From: Burkholderiales bacterium
Lineage (GTDB): Bacteria; Pseudomonadota; Gammaproteobacteria; Burkholderiales; Burkholderiaceae_F
DNA length: 64,000 nucleotides
Direction of reading: 5' to 3'
Assembly (NCBI GenBank): GCA_016716275.1
Contig: JADJWR010000001.1
Span: 620,001-684,000 of the forward strand
The notes under the pieces: generated by a model
Told to the model about the DNA's origin: nothing
Databases searched by the model: none
Seen by the model: the letters and a program-made list of their open reading frames with translations, nothing else
Shown: positions 1 through 9,217 of the stretch, one piece after another
Position numbering within the stretch: position 1 is the first letter of the stretch
Layout: every line of letters starts with the position of its first letter
Position numbers and translations under genes: made by a program

Positions 1-718
1 CGTCGGCGCCGCGCACGGCCGCCGGCAGCCTGATGCCGGCCAGCGGCGGGATGGCAACGATGCGGGCACTGCGGGTCTGCGGGTCCGGCACGAAGCCGAG
101 CGAGACCGCCTTGAAGTTCAGCAGCAGCGCATCGGGCCCGGCGTTGTAGGGGCGGAGCCGTTCGCCGTCGAACTCGGCCGGATCGTGGCCGACAGGCTCG
201 AAGGCCGAGCGGTCGAGCACCAGGTCGCCGCGGATCTCGCGGATCCCGTAGCCGCGGATCCGCTGGACCATCAGCCACAGGCTCTCGATGACCAGGCTGG
301 GATCGCCGCCGCCGCGGATCACCAGGTCGCCCTCGAGCACGTCGCGGCGCAGCGCCCCGGTGACGAAGGCCTCGGTGCGCCAGGTGTGCGCCGGACCGAG
401 CAGGTCGAGCGCCGCATAGGTTGTCACGAGCTTCATCGTCGAGGCCGGGTTCATCGGCTGCGACGCGTTGGCCTCGATCGTCACGCCGTCGGCCAGCGGC
501 AGCACCACGATCGACGACGCGGCGGGCGGTATCGCCGCATTGCGCAGGGCGGCGCTCACCGCTTCAGGCACCGGCCGGCGCGTCGTCGCCTCCTGTGCCG
601 AGGCGAGCGCGAAGGGCAGGGCGAGCGCGGCGAGCATCACCCTGGCGAGGCGTCGCGCCGCCGTCGACAGGAACCGACAGCGCGCGCCCGCGACGATGTC
701 GTTGCGGGACGAGGGCAT
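1..718 (-). CDS. dacB: D-alanyl-D-alanine carboxypeptidase/endopeptidase, PBP4 family (5' part only)
   Basis: Periplasmic penicillin-binding protein 4 that trims or cleaves peptidoglycan cross-links. The window holds about 239 N-terminal residues; the gene runs off the left edge, so the later SxN and KTG motifs cannot be checked. A hydrophobic signal segment lies near residues 27-41, ending ALASA before Gln42. The catalytic SxxK motif reads STMK at residues 93-96 in the context MNPASTMKLVTTYAAL, and the family motif RGGGDPSLV follows. The ATG at 718 gives a long basic n-region; an internal ATG at about codon 28 would give a shorter leader and is equally possible. It lies 43 bases downstream of the thioredoxin-TPR gene in the same direction and may be read from the same transcript. 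Confidence 0.9.
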   Translation of the reverse strand, partial: MPSSRNDIVAGARCRFLSTAARRLARVMLAALALPFALASAQEATTRRPVPEAVSAALRNAAIPPAASSIVVLPLADGVTIEANASQPMNPASTMKLVTTYAALDLLGPAHTWRTEAFVTGALRRDVLEGDLVIRGGGDPSLVIESLWLMVQRIRGYGIREIRGDLVLDRSAFEPVGHDPAEFDGERLRPYNAGPDALLLNFKAVSLGFVPDPQTRSARIVAIPPLAGIRLPAAVRGAD

Positions 719-761
719 CGGTGAAGCTTAGTCGCCGGCCTGCCGCATGAGCGGCCGGGAC

Positions 762-1622
762 TCAGCGATTCAGCACGGCCGACAGGCGGCGCCTGAACGA
801 CGACACCAGTTGCGGCTGGCCGGCCGCGAGGTCGAACACCGACAGCATCAGCCGCCGGCCGACGTCGTCGCCGAAGGCCCGGTCGCGCTCGACGATCGCC
901 AGCAGCTGCTCGAGCGCCGGTTGGTAGTCGCGCTGCGCCACCAGCGCATTGGCCAGGTCGAGCCGCGCCTGCAGGTCGGCCGGGTCGGCCACGATGCGCC
1001 GCTGCAGCACCTCGACCGCCGGCAGTTCGGCGGCGCGGCTTTGGCTGCGCAGCTGGATGTCCAGGGCGATCCAGCGCGGCTCGAGTTTGCCGGCCGCCGA
1101 GACGCCCTCGAGGCAGTCGGATGCCTCCGCCAGTCGGCCGGCCTCCGACGAGTGCTCGAGCAGCAGTCGTGCGAGATCCAGGCGCGTCAGGTCGCGCTCC
1201 GGATCGAGCGCCAGCGCGGCGCGCAGCGCGCTCGCCGCGCCGGCCACCGCGCCGGCCTCGAGAAGTTCGGCCGCCTTGCGCCGCTGCGTCTCGGCCGGAT
1301 CGGGCAGCAGCCGACCGACGAACTGGCGCAGGGCGTCGGCGGCAAGCACGCCGACGAACGAGTCGACCGGCTGGCCGGCGACGAAGGCGACCACGAAGGG
1401 AATGCTGCGCACGCCGAAGCGCGCTGCCAGCTCCTGGTTCTCGTCGACGTTGACCTTGACGACCTTCAGTCGTCCCTTGTGCTCGGACTCGACTGTCGCC
1501 AGCAGCGGCGACAGCGTCCGGCAGGGACCGCACCAGGGCGCCCAGAAGTCGACCAGCACGGCTCCGTCGTGCGACGCGTCGATCACGTCGCCGGTGAAGT
1601 TTTCCTGTGTCGTGTCCAGCAT
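762..1622 (-). CDS. cnoX: CnoX/YbbN-type thioredoxin fused to a TPR-like tail
   Basis: A 286-residue protein. Residues 1 to about 108 form a thioredoxin fold with the redox motif WCGPC (Cys31, Cys34) and a cis-proline near residue 75 (SIPF). The remaining 175 residues are an alpha-helical tail of TPR-like repeats with alternating Ala/Leu-rich helices. This layout is that of E. coli YbbN/CnoX, a holdase that protects proteins from overoxidation and hands clients to GroEL/ES. E. coli CnoX has lost the first active-site cysteine; here both are present, so this copy should be redox-active. groES starts 1.15 kb away on the opposite strand, which fits the known physical partnership. The start ATG at 1622 begins MLDTTQENF, directly before the first thioredoxin strand. 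The function is inferred from family architecture. Confidence 0.85.
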   Translation of the reverse strand: MLDTTQENFTGDVIDASHDGAVLVDFWAPWCGPCRTLSPLLATVESEHKGRLKVVKVNVDENQELAARFGVRSIPFVVAFVAGQPVDSFVGVLAADALRQFVGRLLPDPAETQRRKAAELLEAGAVAGAASALRAALALDPERDLTRLDLARLLLEHSSEAGRLAEASDCLEGVSAAGKLEPRWIALDIQLRSQSRAAELPAVEVLQRRIVADPADLQARLDLANALVAQRDYQPALEQLLAIVERDRAFGDDVGRRLMLSVFDLAAGQPQLVSSFRRRLSAVLNR

Positions 1623-1696
1623 TGCGCACCTCCACGCCGGCATATCGGGGCGGCGGGCGGCAGTACAAGGGCGCGGCGCGCGGTCGCCGGCGGCCG

Positions 1697-2362
1697 TCAG
1701 GTCATCAGGTGCATCAGGCCGAGGCCGGCGCGGCGATGATGGCCGAAGCCGTGGCAGAGCCGGTACTTGAACGACTCCGGCTCGGCGACCTCGAGCGCCC
1801 CCTCGATCTGCGCATAGTCGATCTTGACCTTCTGCGCCTTGTGGGCGAAGCGCAGCGTCTGCATCGACACGTCGAGCATCAGCGGCGTGAAGCCGTACCT
1901 CAGCGCGCTGGCGCGCAGCCAGGCCTCGACGTCCTCGCGGGTGGCGTACGGCTCGATCTTCTTCTCGTTGCCGGCGATCTTCACCCGGCCGGCACAGACC
2001 TGCAGCGCGAACCGGTACATCAGTCCTTCGGCGAGCTGCACGACGCAGCGCTTCGGCTCCAGCGCGCTTACCGCGCTGGCCGGCCAGCGCGTCCACGGTG
2101 TCGCCGACTGCACCCAGAAGCGGCCGGCGATCGTGCTGTCGGCGCGAAACAGGAACTCGCCTTCGCCCGCCTTCTGGCCGAACACCTCGGCCAGCTCGCT
2201 GTGCGCGGAGACCGGATCGGTCTCCGGCGCGAACGCCACCGCGGTCTCGAACACCTCGAGCACCGGAATCTCGAGCCGGGTGAAGCTCAGAACGGAGTGG
2301 ATGAATCCGGAGCGCCGCGTCTGCGTGCCTCTGGAGGTTCTCTTGCTGCTGAACAGGGCCAC
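1697..2362 (-). CDS. orphan Cas6e (CasE/Cse3)-like protein
   Basis: A 221-residue protein that I align by eye with the type I-E CRISPR RNA endonuclease Cas6e. Landmarks come in family order. SAHSELAEVF (His54) matches the catalytic-His helix. GEFLFRAD matches the DFLFH/LLWRL strand, FWVQSATPW matches VLVQTLTEP, and YRFALQVCAGRVK matches RFRLRANPxK. KKIEPYATREDVEAWL matches KRVxxxTxAExxAWL. The C-terminal glycine loop GFGHHRRAGLGLM matches GVGPGKALGLGLL. The tyrosine three residues before the histidine in E. coli and Thermus Cas6e is Val here, and the loop Lys is Arg, so cleavage activity is uncertain. No other cas gene and no repeat array is visible in the window. The start is a GTG at 2362 with a GGGAAAG upstream; about 20 N-terminal residues precede the conserved first strand. 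It may be co-transcribed with cnoX, 74 bases downstream. A non-CRISPR RNA-binding role is possible. Confidence 0.75.
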   Translation of the reverse strand: MALFSSKRTSRGTQTRRSGFIHSVLSFTRLEIPVLEVFETAVAFAPETDPVSAHSELAEVFGQKAGEGEFLFRADSTIAGRFWVQSATPWTRWPASAVSALEPKRCVVQLAEGLMYRFALQVCAGRVKIAGNEKKIEPYATREDVEAWLRASALRYGFTPLMLDVSMQTLRFAHKAQKVKIDYAQIEGALEVAEPESFKYRLCHGFGHHRRAGLGLMHLMT

Positions 2363-2597
2363 GATGCTTGGTCTTTCCCGGAAGGAGCGCGCAGCACGCC
2401 GGCTTGATCGCCGGTCGCCGGCTCGCGCAGGTACCGTGCAAGCGTGCCGCAGCGGCAGCTCGACTGGAACTGACCGCGCGGATTAGGCCCTCGCATTAGC
2501 GGCAACGCGATCCTTCGCGCGGCGGTCACGGCGGCCCGGCTGGCGCAGGAGCGATTCCGTGGCAGGAGCGGTCGCGGGTCGCCCGGCCCGGCGGCGA

Positions 2598-2624
2598 CTT
2601 GAAGTCCGCCACTGTCGCCCCTAT
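2598..2624 (+). promoter_or_regulatory. sigma-32-type heat-shock promoter of groESL
   Basis: CTTGAAG (2598-2604) and CCCCTAT (2618-2624) are separated by 13 bases. This matches the heat-shock sigma factor consensus CTTGAA / CCCCAT with its usual 13-15 base spacing. Transcription would begin around 2631-2634, inside the CIRCE operator, leaving a leader of roughly 145 bases before groES. Confidence 0.75.
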
Positions 2625-2626
2625 CA

Positions 2627-2653
2627 TTAGCACTCGCCAGGGAGGAGTGCTAG
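2627..2653. promoter_or_regulatory. CIRCE operator (HrcA binding site)
   Basis: TTAGCACTC (2627-2635), nine bases, then GAGTGCTAG (2645-2653). This is an almost exact CIRCE inverted repeat; the consensus right arm ends in A rather than G. It overlaps the predicted transcription start of groESL, so HrcA bound here would block initiation. No hrcA gene is in the window. Confidence 0.95.
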
Positions 2654-2734
2654 CAATTGGCATACTTCCCCTCGTCCCGGCGCCCGGCGGCATGGCTGCC
2701 GGAACAGTGTTTGTTAGTAATCACTCTCTTTTGT

Positions 2735-2771
2735 TCCTGAGTTTTCAGGACATTTATCGGCAAATCAGGAG
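2735..2771 (+). promoter_or_regulatory. groES leader hairpin with alternative pairing to the ribosome binding site
   Basis: TCCTGA (2735-2740) can pair with TCAGGA at 2745-2750, forming a 6-bp hairpin with a GTTT loop. The identical hexamer TCAGGA recurs at 2765-2770 as part of the groES Shine-Dalgarno AGGAG (2767-2771). The same upstream arm can therefore pair with either copy, and the second pairing would bury the ribosome binding site. That this is a regulatory switch is inference. The local hairpin should normally win, leaving the site open. Confidence 0.4.
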
Positions 2772-2776
2772 ACTTT

Positions 2777-3064
2777 ATGAAAATTCGTCCATTGCACGAT
2801 CGTGTGATCGTCAAGCGTCTCGATCAGGAGCGCAAGACCGCGTCGGGCATCGTGATCCCCGATACCGCCGCCGAGAAGCCGGACCAGGGCGAAATCATGG
2901 CGGTCGGCCCGGGCAAGCGCGACGAGAACGGCAAGCTGATCGCCCTGGACGTCAAGGTCGGCGACCGCGTGCTGTTCGGCAAGTACGCCGGGCAGACCGT
3001 CAAGGTCGAGGGCGAGGAACTGCTCGTCATGCGCGAGGAAGACCTGATGGGCGTGATCGCCTGA
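2777..3064 (+). CDS. groES: co-chaperonin GroES (Cpn10)
   Basis: A 95-residue co-chaperonin that caps the GroEL ring in the cytoplasm. It begins MKIRPLHDRVIVKRLD and has the full family length. The mobile-loop region that contacts GroEL (around ERKTASGIVIPDTA, residues 19-32) is intact, as is the C-terminal EEDLMGVI. A good AGGAG lies five bases before the ATG. It is the first gene of the groESL operon, preceded by a heat-shock promoter and CIRCE site, with 52 bases before groEL. Regulation is therefore probably dual: sigma-32 activation and HrcA repression. Confidence 0.98.
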   Translation: MKIRPLHDRVIVKRLDQERKTASGIVIPDTAAEKPDQGEIMAVGPGKRDENGKLIALDVKVGDRVLFGKYAGQTVKVEGEELLVMREEDLMGVIA

Positions 3065-3116
3065 GCGCGCCGCCCCGCCCCTTCCACCAATTACTGACTG
3101 ATCGGAGGCTTTGAAC

Positions 3117-4769
<1,653 letters not shown>

Positions 4770-4822
4770 CGGCGATGTCCGGCAGCGGGTCGCGCGCCGC
4801 GCGGTCCGCGGCTGGACGGAGC

Positions 4823-4852
4823 GTCGTCGTCCCCGCGCAGGCGGGGATCCAC
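4823..4852. repeat. REP-like palindromic repeat downstream of groEL
   Basis: CCCCGC (4831-4836) and GCGGGG (4841-4846) form a short palindrome inside GTCGTCCCCGCGCAGGCGGG and a few following bases. From memory this resembles a dispersed intergenic repeat found in many GC-rich proteobacteria. Only this copy was noticed in the window, so assignment as a repeat rests on recall. Confidence 0.45.
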
Positions 4853-4867
4853 GTCGGTCAGGACAAG

Positions 4868-4892
4868 GGCCCGCTTCGGCGGGCCTTTTCTT
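4868..4892 (+). terminator. rho-independent terminator of groESL
   Basis: GGCCCGC (4868-4874), loop TTCG, GCGGGCC (4879-4885), then TTTTCTTT. A perfect 7-bp GC stem with a stable UUCG tetraloop and a T-tract, about 100 bases after the groEL stop. Confidence 0.9.
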
Positions 4893-4977
4893 TGGTGCGC
4901 ACCGTCCACTCGCGGGCGACGCGGGATTGCGCGCAGAATCGCCGCTTCGGTTGGCGCCGCCGTGCCGACGGCGAACG

Positions 4978-6210
4978 ATGAGCTCCGCTTCCCCCTCGCA
5001 CCAGACGGCAGCCGGCGGCTCGTGGCAGCTGCTGGTGGCGCTCGGCGTCACGCAGATCGTCTCCTGGGGTTCGATCTATTACGCCTTTGCGCTGCTGCTC
5101 GAACCGCTGCAGCGCGACCTCGGCGCGGGCAGGAGCGAGGTCGCCGGCTCCTTCTCGATGGCGCTGCTGGTCTCCGGACTGTGCGCGACCTGGATCGGCC
5201 GGACCATCGACCGGCGCGGCGGCCGCTGGGTGATGACGCTCGGCTCGCTGGCGGCGGTGGTGCTGCTGGCGGCGCTGTCGCAGGTCCAGTCGACCGCGGC
5301 GCTGTACCTGGTCTGGACCGGCCTCGGCGTGGCGATGGCGGCGACGCTCTACGAACCCGCATTCGTCGTCATCGCGCAGGTCTATGGGCTGCACTATCGC
5401 CGCGCGCTCACCGTGCTGACGCTCTTCGGCGGCCTGGCCAGCACGGTGTTCTGGCCGCTCACGACGTTTCTCGTCGAGCGCCATGGCTGGCGCGAGGCGG
5501 TGCTGTGGCTGGCGGCGATCAACCTCGTGATCTGCGTGCCGCTGCACCTGTGGTTCCTGCCGCGCAGCAGTGGCGCCCCGGCGCCGGCAGCCGCGCGGCC
5601 GGCGCAGCAGGCAGTCCCGCCCCTGCGGCTGTGGTCCGACCACCGCTTCCGCGCGCTGACGGTGGCCTTCCTCGCGCACTACGTCGTGGTGTCGGCCATC
5701 GCCGCGCACCTGATCGCGCTGCTGCTGGCGCGCGGCATGTCGGCGGCGGCTGCGGCCGGCATCGGCGCGCTGATCGGCCCGATGCAGGTGGCCGGCCGCA
5801 TCGTCGAGTTCGGCGCCAGCCGCTGGGCGTCGGTCGGCCAGGTCGGCCGGATCGCGGCGTTCGCCATGCCGCTGTCGCTGCTCGCGCTGCTGGCGGCCGG
5901 CACCGACCTGCTGTGGTTGACCGCCTTCGCTGTGCTGTTCGGCGCCGGCAACGGCGCGATGACGGTCGTGCGCGGCGCGCTGCCGGTCGAACTGTATGGC
6001 CGCGAACGCTACGGCGCGATCGCCGGTGCGCTGGCCACGCCGGGCCTGCTGGCGCGTGCCGTCGGTCCCGTGTTCGCCGCGTTGCTGTGGTCGGCCTTCG
6101 GCGGCTACGGGCCGGCCACCGCGGTGCTGGTCGCGGTCGCCGCGGTCGGCACGACCGCCTTCGCCTACGCGACACGCGGCGCCGCCCAGGCACCGCCGGC
6201 GAGCCGGTGA
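4978..6210 (+). CDS. major facilitator superfamily transporter
   Basis: A 410-residue inner-membrane protein with about 12 hydrophobic segments in two halves, split by a polar loop near residues 190-215. After TM2 there is a signature-like loop, WIGRTIDRRGGRWV, the MFS motif-A position between TM2 and TM3. It begins MSSASPSHQ; the ATG at 4978 lies well after the groEL terminator, so it has its own transcript. I see no feature that identifies the substrate. It ends 10 bases from the convergent photolyase gene. Confidence 0.8.
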   Translation: MSSASPSHQTAAGGSWQLLVALGVTQIVSWGSIYYAFALLLEPLQRDLGAGRSEVAGSFSMALLVSGLCATWIGRTIDRRGGRWVMTLGSLAAVVLLAALSQVQSTAALYLVWTGLGVAMAATLYEPAFVVIAQVYGLHYRRALTVLTLFGGLASTVFWPLTTFLVERHGWREAVLWLAAINLVICVPLHLWFLPRSSGAPAPAAARPAQQAVPPLRLWSDHRFRALTVAFLAHYVVVSAIAAHLIALLLARGMSAAAAAGIGALIGPMQVAGRIVEFGASRWASVGQVGRIAAFAMPLSLLALLAAGTDLLWLTAFAVLFGAGNGAMTVVRGALPVELYGRERYGAIAGALATPGLLARAVGPVFAALLWSAFGGYGPATAVLVAVAAVGTTAFAYATRGAAQAPPASR

Positions 6211-6220
6211 GCGTCGTGAC

Positions 6221-7654
6221 TCAACGCTGCCTGACCACCGCGTAGCGGGCCAGCGTCCTGGCGCGCGCTGCCGCGTGGTCGACCACCGGCGGCGGGTAGT
6301 CGGTGCCGATCAGGCAACCGGCCTCGCGCTGACGCTGCCGCGACAGCAGCCACGGCGCGTGGATCTCCTTTGCCGACAGGCCGGCAAGTTGCGGCAGGTA
6401 GCGCCGGATGAACTTGCCCTCAGGGTCGAATTTCTCGCTCTGCGCCACCGGATTGAAGATGCGGAAATACGGCTGCGCGTCACAGCCGCTGGAGGCCGCC
6501 CACTGCCAGCCGCCGTTGTTGGCGGCCAGGTCGAAGTCGATCAGCCGGCGGGCGAAGTAGTGCTCGCCGCGCCGCCAGTCGATGCCCAGGTCCTTGGCGA
6601 GGAAGCTCGCCGTCACCATGCGCGGCCGGTTGTGCATGTAGCCGGTGCGGTTGATCTGCGCCATCGCCGCGTCGACCAGCGGATAGCCGGTGCGGCCCTC
6701 GCACCAGGCGGCGAACAGCTCCGGCGCCTCGTCCCAGCGGATGCGGTCGTACTCGGGCCTGAAGCTCGCGCCGACCACCCGCGGGTGGTGGTGGAGGATC
6801 TGCTGGTAGAACTCGCGCCAGACGAGCTCCGACAGCCAGGTCGCCGCGCCGGGCGAAGCGGCCATTCGTTCGTGGGCGAAGCGCGCCAGCTCGCGGATCG
6901 ACACGGTGCCGAAGCGCAGGTGCACCGACAGGTACGACGGGCCGCGCACCGCCGGGTAGTCGCGCGCGTCGCGGTAGCCGTCGATGCGCGCTCTGAAGTC
7001 GTCGAACAGCAGGCGGCCGCCGCTGGCGCCGACCGGCACCTTCAGCTGGTCGAGGTCGCCTGGCGCGAAGCCGAGTGCGCGCAGCGGCGGGATCGCGGCA
7101 GCCGGCGGCGAGGCTAGGGCGCCGAGATACTTCGCCACCTCGTAGGAGCGCAGGTGAAACGGCGTCAGCGCCTTCAGCCAGGCGTTCCTGTACGGGGTGA
7201 ACACCGAGAACGGCCGGCCGGCACCGGTCAGCAGCTCGTCGCGCTCGAAGATCACCTGGTCCTTGAAGGTGTGCAGGCGGCGGCCGGCGGCAGCCAGCGC
7301 GGCGGCGACGCGGGCGTCGCGCGCGGTCGCGTAGGGTTCGTAGTCGTGGTTGGCGAACACCGCGTCGACGCGCAGTTCCTCGGCGAGGCGGACGATTTCG
7401 TCGGCTGCCGCGCCGTGGCGGACGATCAGCGCGCCGCCGCGCGCGCGCAGGGCGGCGTCGAGTTCGTGCAGGCTGCGGTGGATGAACTCGACGCGCCGGT
7501 CGGTGGTGAGGCCCTCGGCCAGCAGCGGGTCGAGGATCACGCGGTCGAAGACGAACGCGGCGTAGACGCGCCGCGCGTTCTTCAGGCAGTGGTGAAGCGC
7601 CGCGTTGTCGGCCAGCCGCAGATCGCGGCGAAACCACATCAGTGCCGAGTCCAT
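6221..7654 (-). CDS. phrB: deoxyribodipyrimidine photolyase (cryptochrome/photolyase family)
   Basis: A 477-residue light-driven DNA repair enzyme that splits UV-induced cyclobutane pyrimidine dimers. It begins MDSALMWFRRDLRLADN, the Rossmann-like antenna-domain signature. The C-terminal FAD/DNA-binding domain has GPSYLSVHLRFGTVS, WLSELVWREFY, GYPLVDAAMAQINRTGYMHN, RMVTASFLAKDL and DFDLAANNGGWQW, all in canonical order. Length is typical of class I CPD photolyases. The start chosen at 7654 matches the family N-terminus; in-frame codons upstream would add residues of no family match. It is divergent from algH with 79 bases between the starts. Confidence 0.95.
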   Translation of the reverse strand: MDSALMWFRRDLRLADNAALHHCLKNARRVYAAFVFDRVILDPLLAEGLTTDRRVEFIHRSLHELDAALRARGGALIVRHGAAADEIVRLAEELRVDAVFANHDYEPYATARDARVAAALAAAGRRLHTFKDQVIFERDELLTGAGRPFSVFTPYRNAWLKALTPFHLRSYEVAKYLGALASPPAAAIPPLRALGFAPGDLDQLKVPVGASGGRLLFDDFRARIDGYRDARDYPAVRGPSYLSVHLRFGTVSIRELARFAHERMAASPGAATWLSELVWREFYQQILHHHPRVVGASFRPEYDRIRWDEAPELFAAWCEGRTGYPLVDAAMAQINRTGYMHNRPRMVTASFLAKDLGIDWRRGEHYFARRLIDFDLAANNGGWQWAASSGCDAQPYFRIFNPVAQSEKFDPEGKFIRRYLPQLAGLSAKEIHAPWLLSRQRQREAGCLIGTDYPPPVVDHAAARARTLARYAVVRQR

Positions 7655-7733
7655 CTCCGGTGCGCCGCAGCCCGCGTCACGCGAGCTTACAATGCCATCG
7701 CAAAATGCCGCATCTGCGGACCGCCGCGACGCC

Positions 7734-8285
7734 ATGGACCTGACGCACAAGTTCCTGATCGCGATGCCAGCGATGGCCGATCCGAATTTCGCCGGCTCGG
7801 TCGTCTACGTCTGCGAGCACACCGACAAGGGCGCGCTCGGCCTGGTGATCAACCGGCCGACCGAGCTGACGCTCGAAGGCCTGTTCGACAAGATCGACCT
7901 GAAGCTCGAGATCGCGCCATGGAAGGACGCGCCGGTGTACTTCGGCGGACCGGTGCAGACCGAGCGCGGCTTCGTGCTGCACGTTCCGGCGGGCAGCTAC
8001 AGCTCCTCGCTGCCGGTGCGCGACGACATCGCGTTGACCACCTCGAAGGACATCCTCGAAGCGGTCGCCGGCGGCGGCGGACCGGCGAAGCTGCTGGTCA
8101 CCCTCGGCTACTCCGGCTGGGGGGCGGGGCAGCTCGAATCGGAGGTGTCGGCCAACGCCTGGCTGACCGTCGACGCCCAGCAGTCGATCATCTTCGACAC
8201 GCCGGCCGAGGGCCGGCAGGCCGCCGCGCTGCGCCTGCTCGGCGTCGATCCGTCGCATCTGTCGGCGCAGGCCGGACATGCATGA
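7734..8285 (+). CDS. algH: AlgH/YqgE family protein (DUF179)
   Basis: A 183-residue protein of the widespread UPF0301/YqgE family, whose biochemical role is not settled; the Pseudomonas name refers to an effect on alginate genes. Family landmarks are LTHKFLIAMPAM, VVYVCEHTDKGALGLVINRP, VYFGGPVQTERGFVLH and LLVTLGYSGWGAGQLESEV. The ATG at 7734 (MDLTHKF) is chosen over an in-frame ATG 14 codons earlier because the family starts there. A -10-like TACAAT lies at 7688-7693. It is the first gene of an overlapping run with ruvX and the pyr genes, an arrangement known from other betaproteobacteria. Confidence 0.92.
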   Translation: MDLTHKFLIAMPAMADPNFAGSVVYVCEHTDKGALGLVINRPTELTLEGLFDKIDLKLEIAPWKDAPVYFGGPVQTERGFVLHVPAGSYSSSLPVRDDIALTTSKDILEAVAGGGGPAKLLVTLGYSGWGAGQLESEVSANAWLTVDAQQSIIFDTPAEGRQAAALRLLGVDPSHLSAQAGHA

Positions 8286-8718
8286 GCGGCCGCCGACGGC
8301 CGATCGGACCGCGCCCGCCTTGTCCCCGCCGTCGCTGTCGAAAGAAGAAGTGGTGCTCGGTTTCGACTTCGGCACGCGGCGCGTCGGCGTGGCGGTCGGC
8401 AACGGCGTCACGCGGCTGGCGCGGCCGCTGGCGGTGATCGCCGACGCGGGCGACGTGCGCTGGCGCCGCATCGGCGAGCTGATCGCCGCCTGGCAGCCGG
8501 CGCGGCTGGTGGTCGGCGTCGCGCGGCACCCGGACGGCGCGCCGCACGAACTGACCGCGCGCTGCGAACGCTTCGCCCGCCAGCTCGCCGGGCGCTTCCG
8601 GCTGCCGGTGGCGCGGGTCGACGAGCGCTACTCCTCGGCAGTGACCGCCGGCGGACGAGACGACGAGGCGGCCGCGGTGATCCTGCAGCAGTGGTTCGAC
8701 GAGGCGACCCATGATTGA
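8278..8718 (+). CDS. ruvX: RuvX/YqgF family Holliday-junction resolvase-like nuclease
   Basis: A 146-residue protein of the RNase H-fold YqgF family, implicated in pre-16S rRNA 5'-end maturation and earlier called a putative Holliday junction resolvase. The first acidic motif is VVLGFDFGTRRVGVAVG. The later motifs ARLVVGVARHPDG and VARVDERYSS follow, then a conserved terminal acidic helix (GRDDEAAAVILQQWF). The N-terminal 25 residues before the first strand are longer than usual, so a later start is possible. It overlaps algH by 8 bases and pyrR by 8 bases, indicating translational coupling. Confidence 0.9.
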   Translation: MHERPPTADRTAPALSPPSLSKEEVVLGFDFGTRRVGVAVGNGVTRLARPLAVIADAGDVRWRRIGELIAAWQPARLVVGVARHPDGAPHELTARCERFARQLAGRFRLPVARVDERYSSAVTAGGRDDEAAAVILQQWFDEATHD

Positions 8719-9217
8719 GCTCGACGCCGAGGCGGTCTACCGCAGCCTGGCGGCTCGTTTGCGCGAGGAAGTGGTCGGCCGCGACATCCGGCTGGTCGGC
8801 GTGCACACCGGCGGCGTGTGGCTGGCGCAGCGGCTGAAGGCGGATCTCGCGGTGCCGCACGAGGTGGGCATCCTCGACATCTCCTTCTATCGCGACGACT
8901 TCTCGCGCTCGGGGCTGAACCCGAGCGTGAAGCCGTCGTCGATCGCCTTCGACGTCGAAGGCGCCGACATCGTGCTGGTCGACGACGTGCTGGCGACCGG
9001 CCGCACGGTGCGCGCGGCGATGAACGAGCTGTTCGACTACGGGCGGCCGGCGCGCATCGACCTGGCGGTGCTGATCGACCGCGGCGGCCGCGAGCTGCCG
9101 ATCGCGCCGACCGTCGTCGGCCGCCGCATCGAGGTGCCGGAAGAGATCAGCGTCGTGCTGTCGCGAGACGACGACGGCCGCCTGCACCTGACCCTGGAGC
9201 AGCGCCGTGAAGCGTGA
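8711..9217 (+). CDS. pyrR: PyrR, pyrimidine operon regulator / uracil phosphoribosyltransferase
   Basis: A 168-residue phosphoribosyltransferase-fold protein. The PRPP-binding motif is VLVDDVLATGRT, and LVGVHTGGVWLAQRL and ISFYRDDFSR match PyrR family blocks. In Bacillus PyrR binds pyr mRNA to attenuate transcription; in proteobacteria the role next to pyrBC' is less clear, and I see no anti-terminator leader here. It overlaps ruvX by 8 bases and pyrB by 11. Confidence 0.93.
   Translation: MIELDAEAVYRSLAARLREEVVGRDIRLVGVHTGGVWLAQRLKADLAVPHEVGILDISFYRDDFSRSGLNPSVKPSSIAFDVEGADIVLVDDVLATGRTVRAAMNELFDYGRPARIDLAVLIDRGGRELPIAPTVVGRRIEVPEEISVVLSRDDDGRLHLTLEQRREA

Noticed and set aside
7665..7693. 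Full sigma-70 promoter for algH
   Set aside because: TACAAT (7688-7693) is a fair -10, but no acceptable -35 lies 16-18 bases upstream, so it is only mentioned under the gene.
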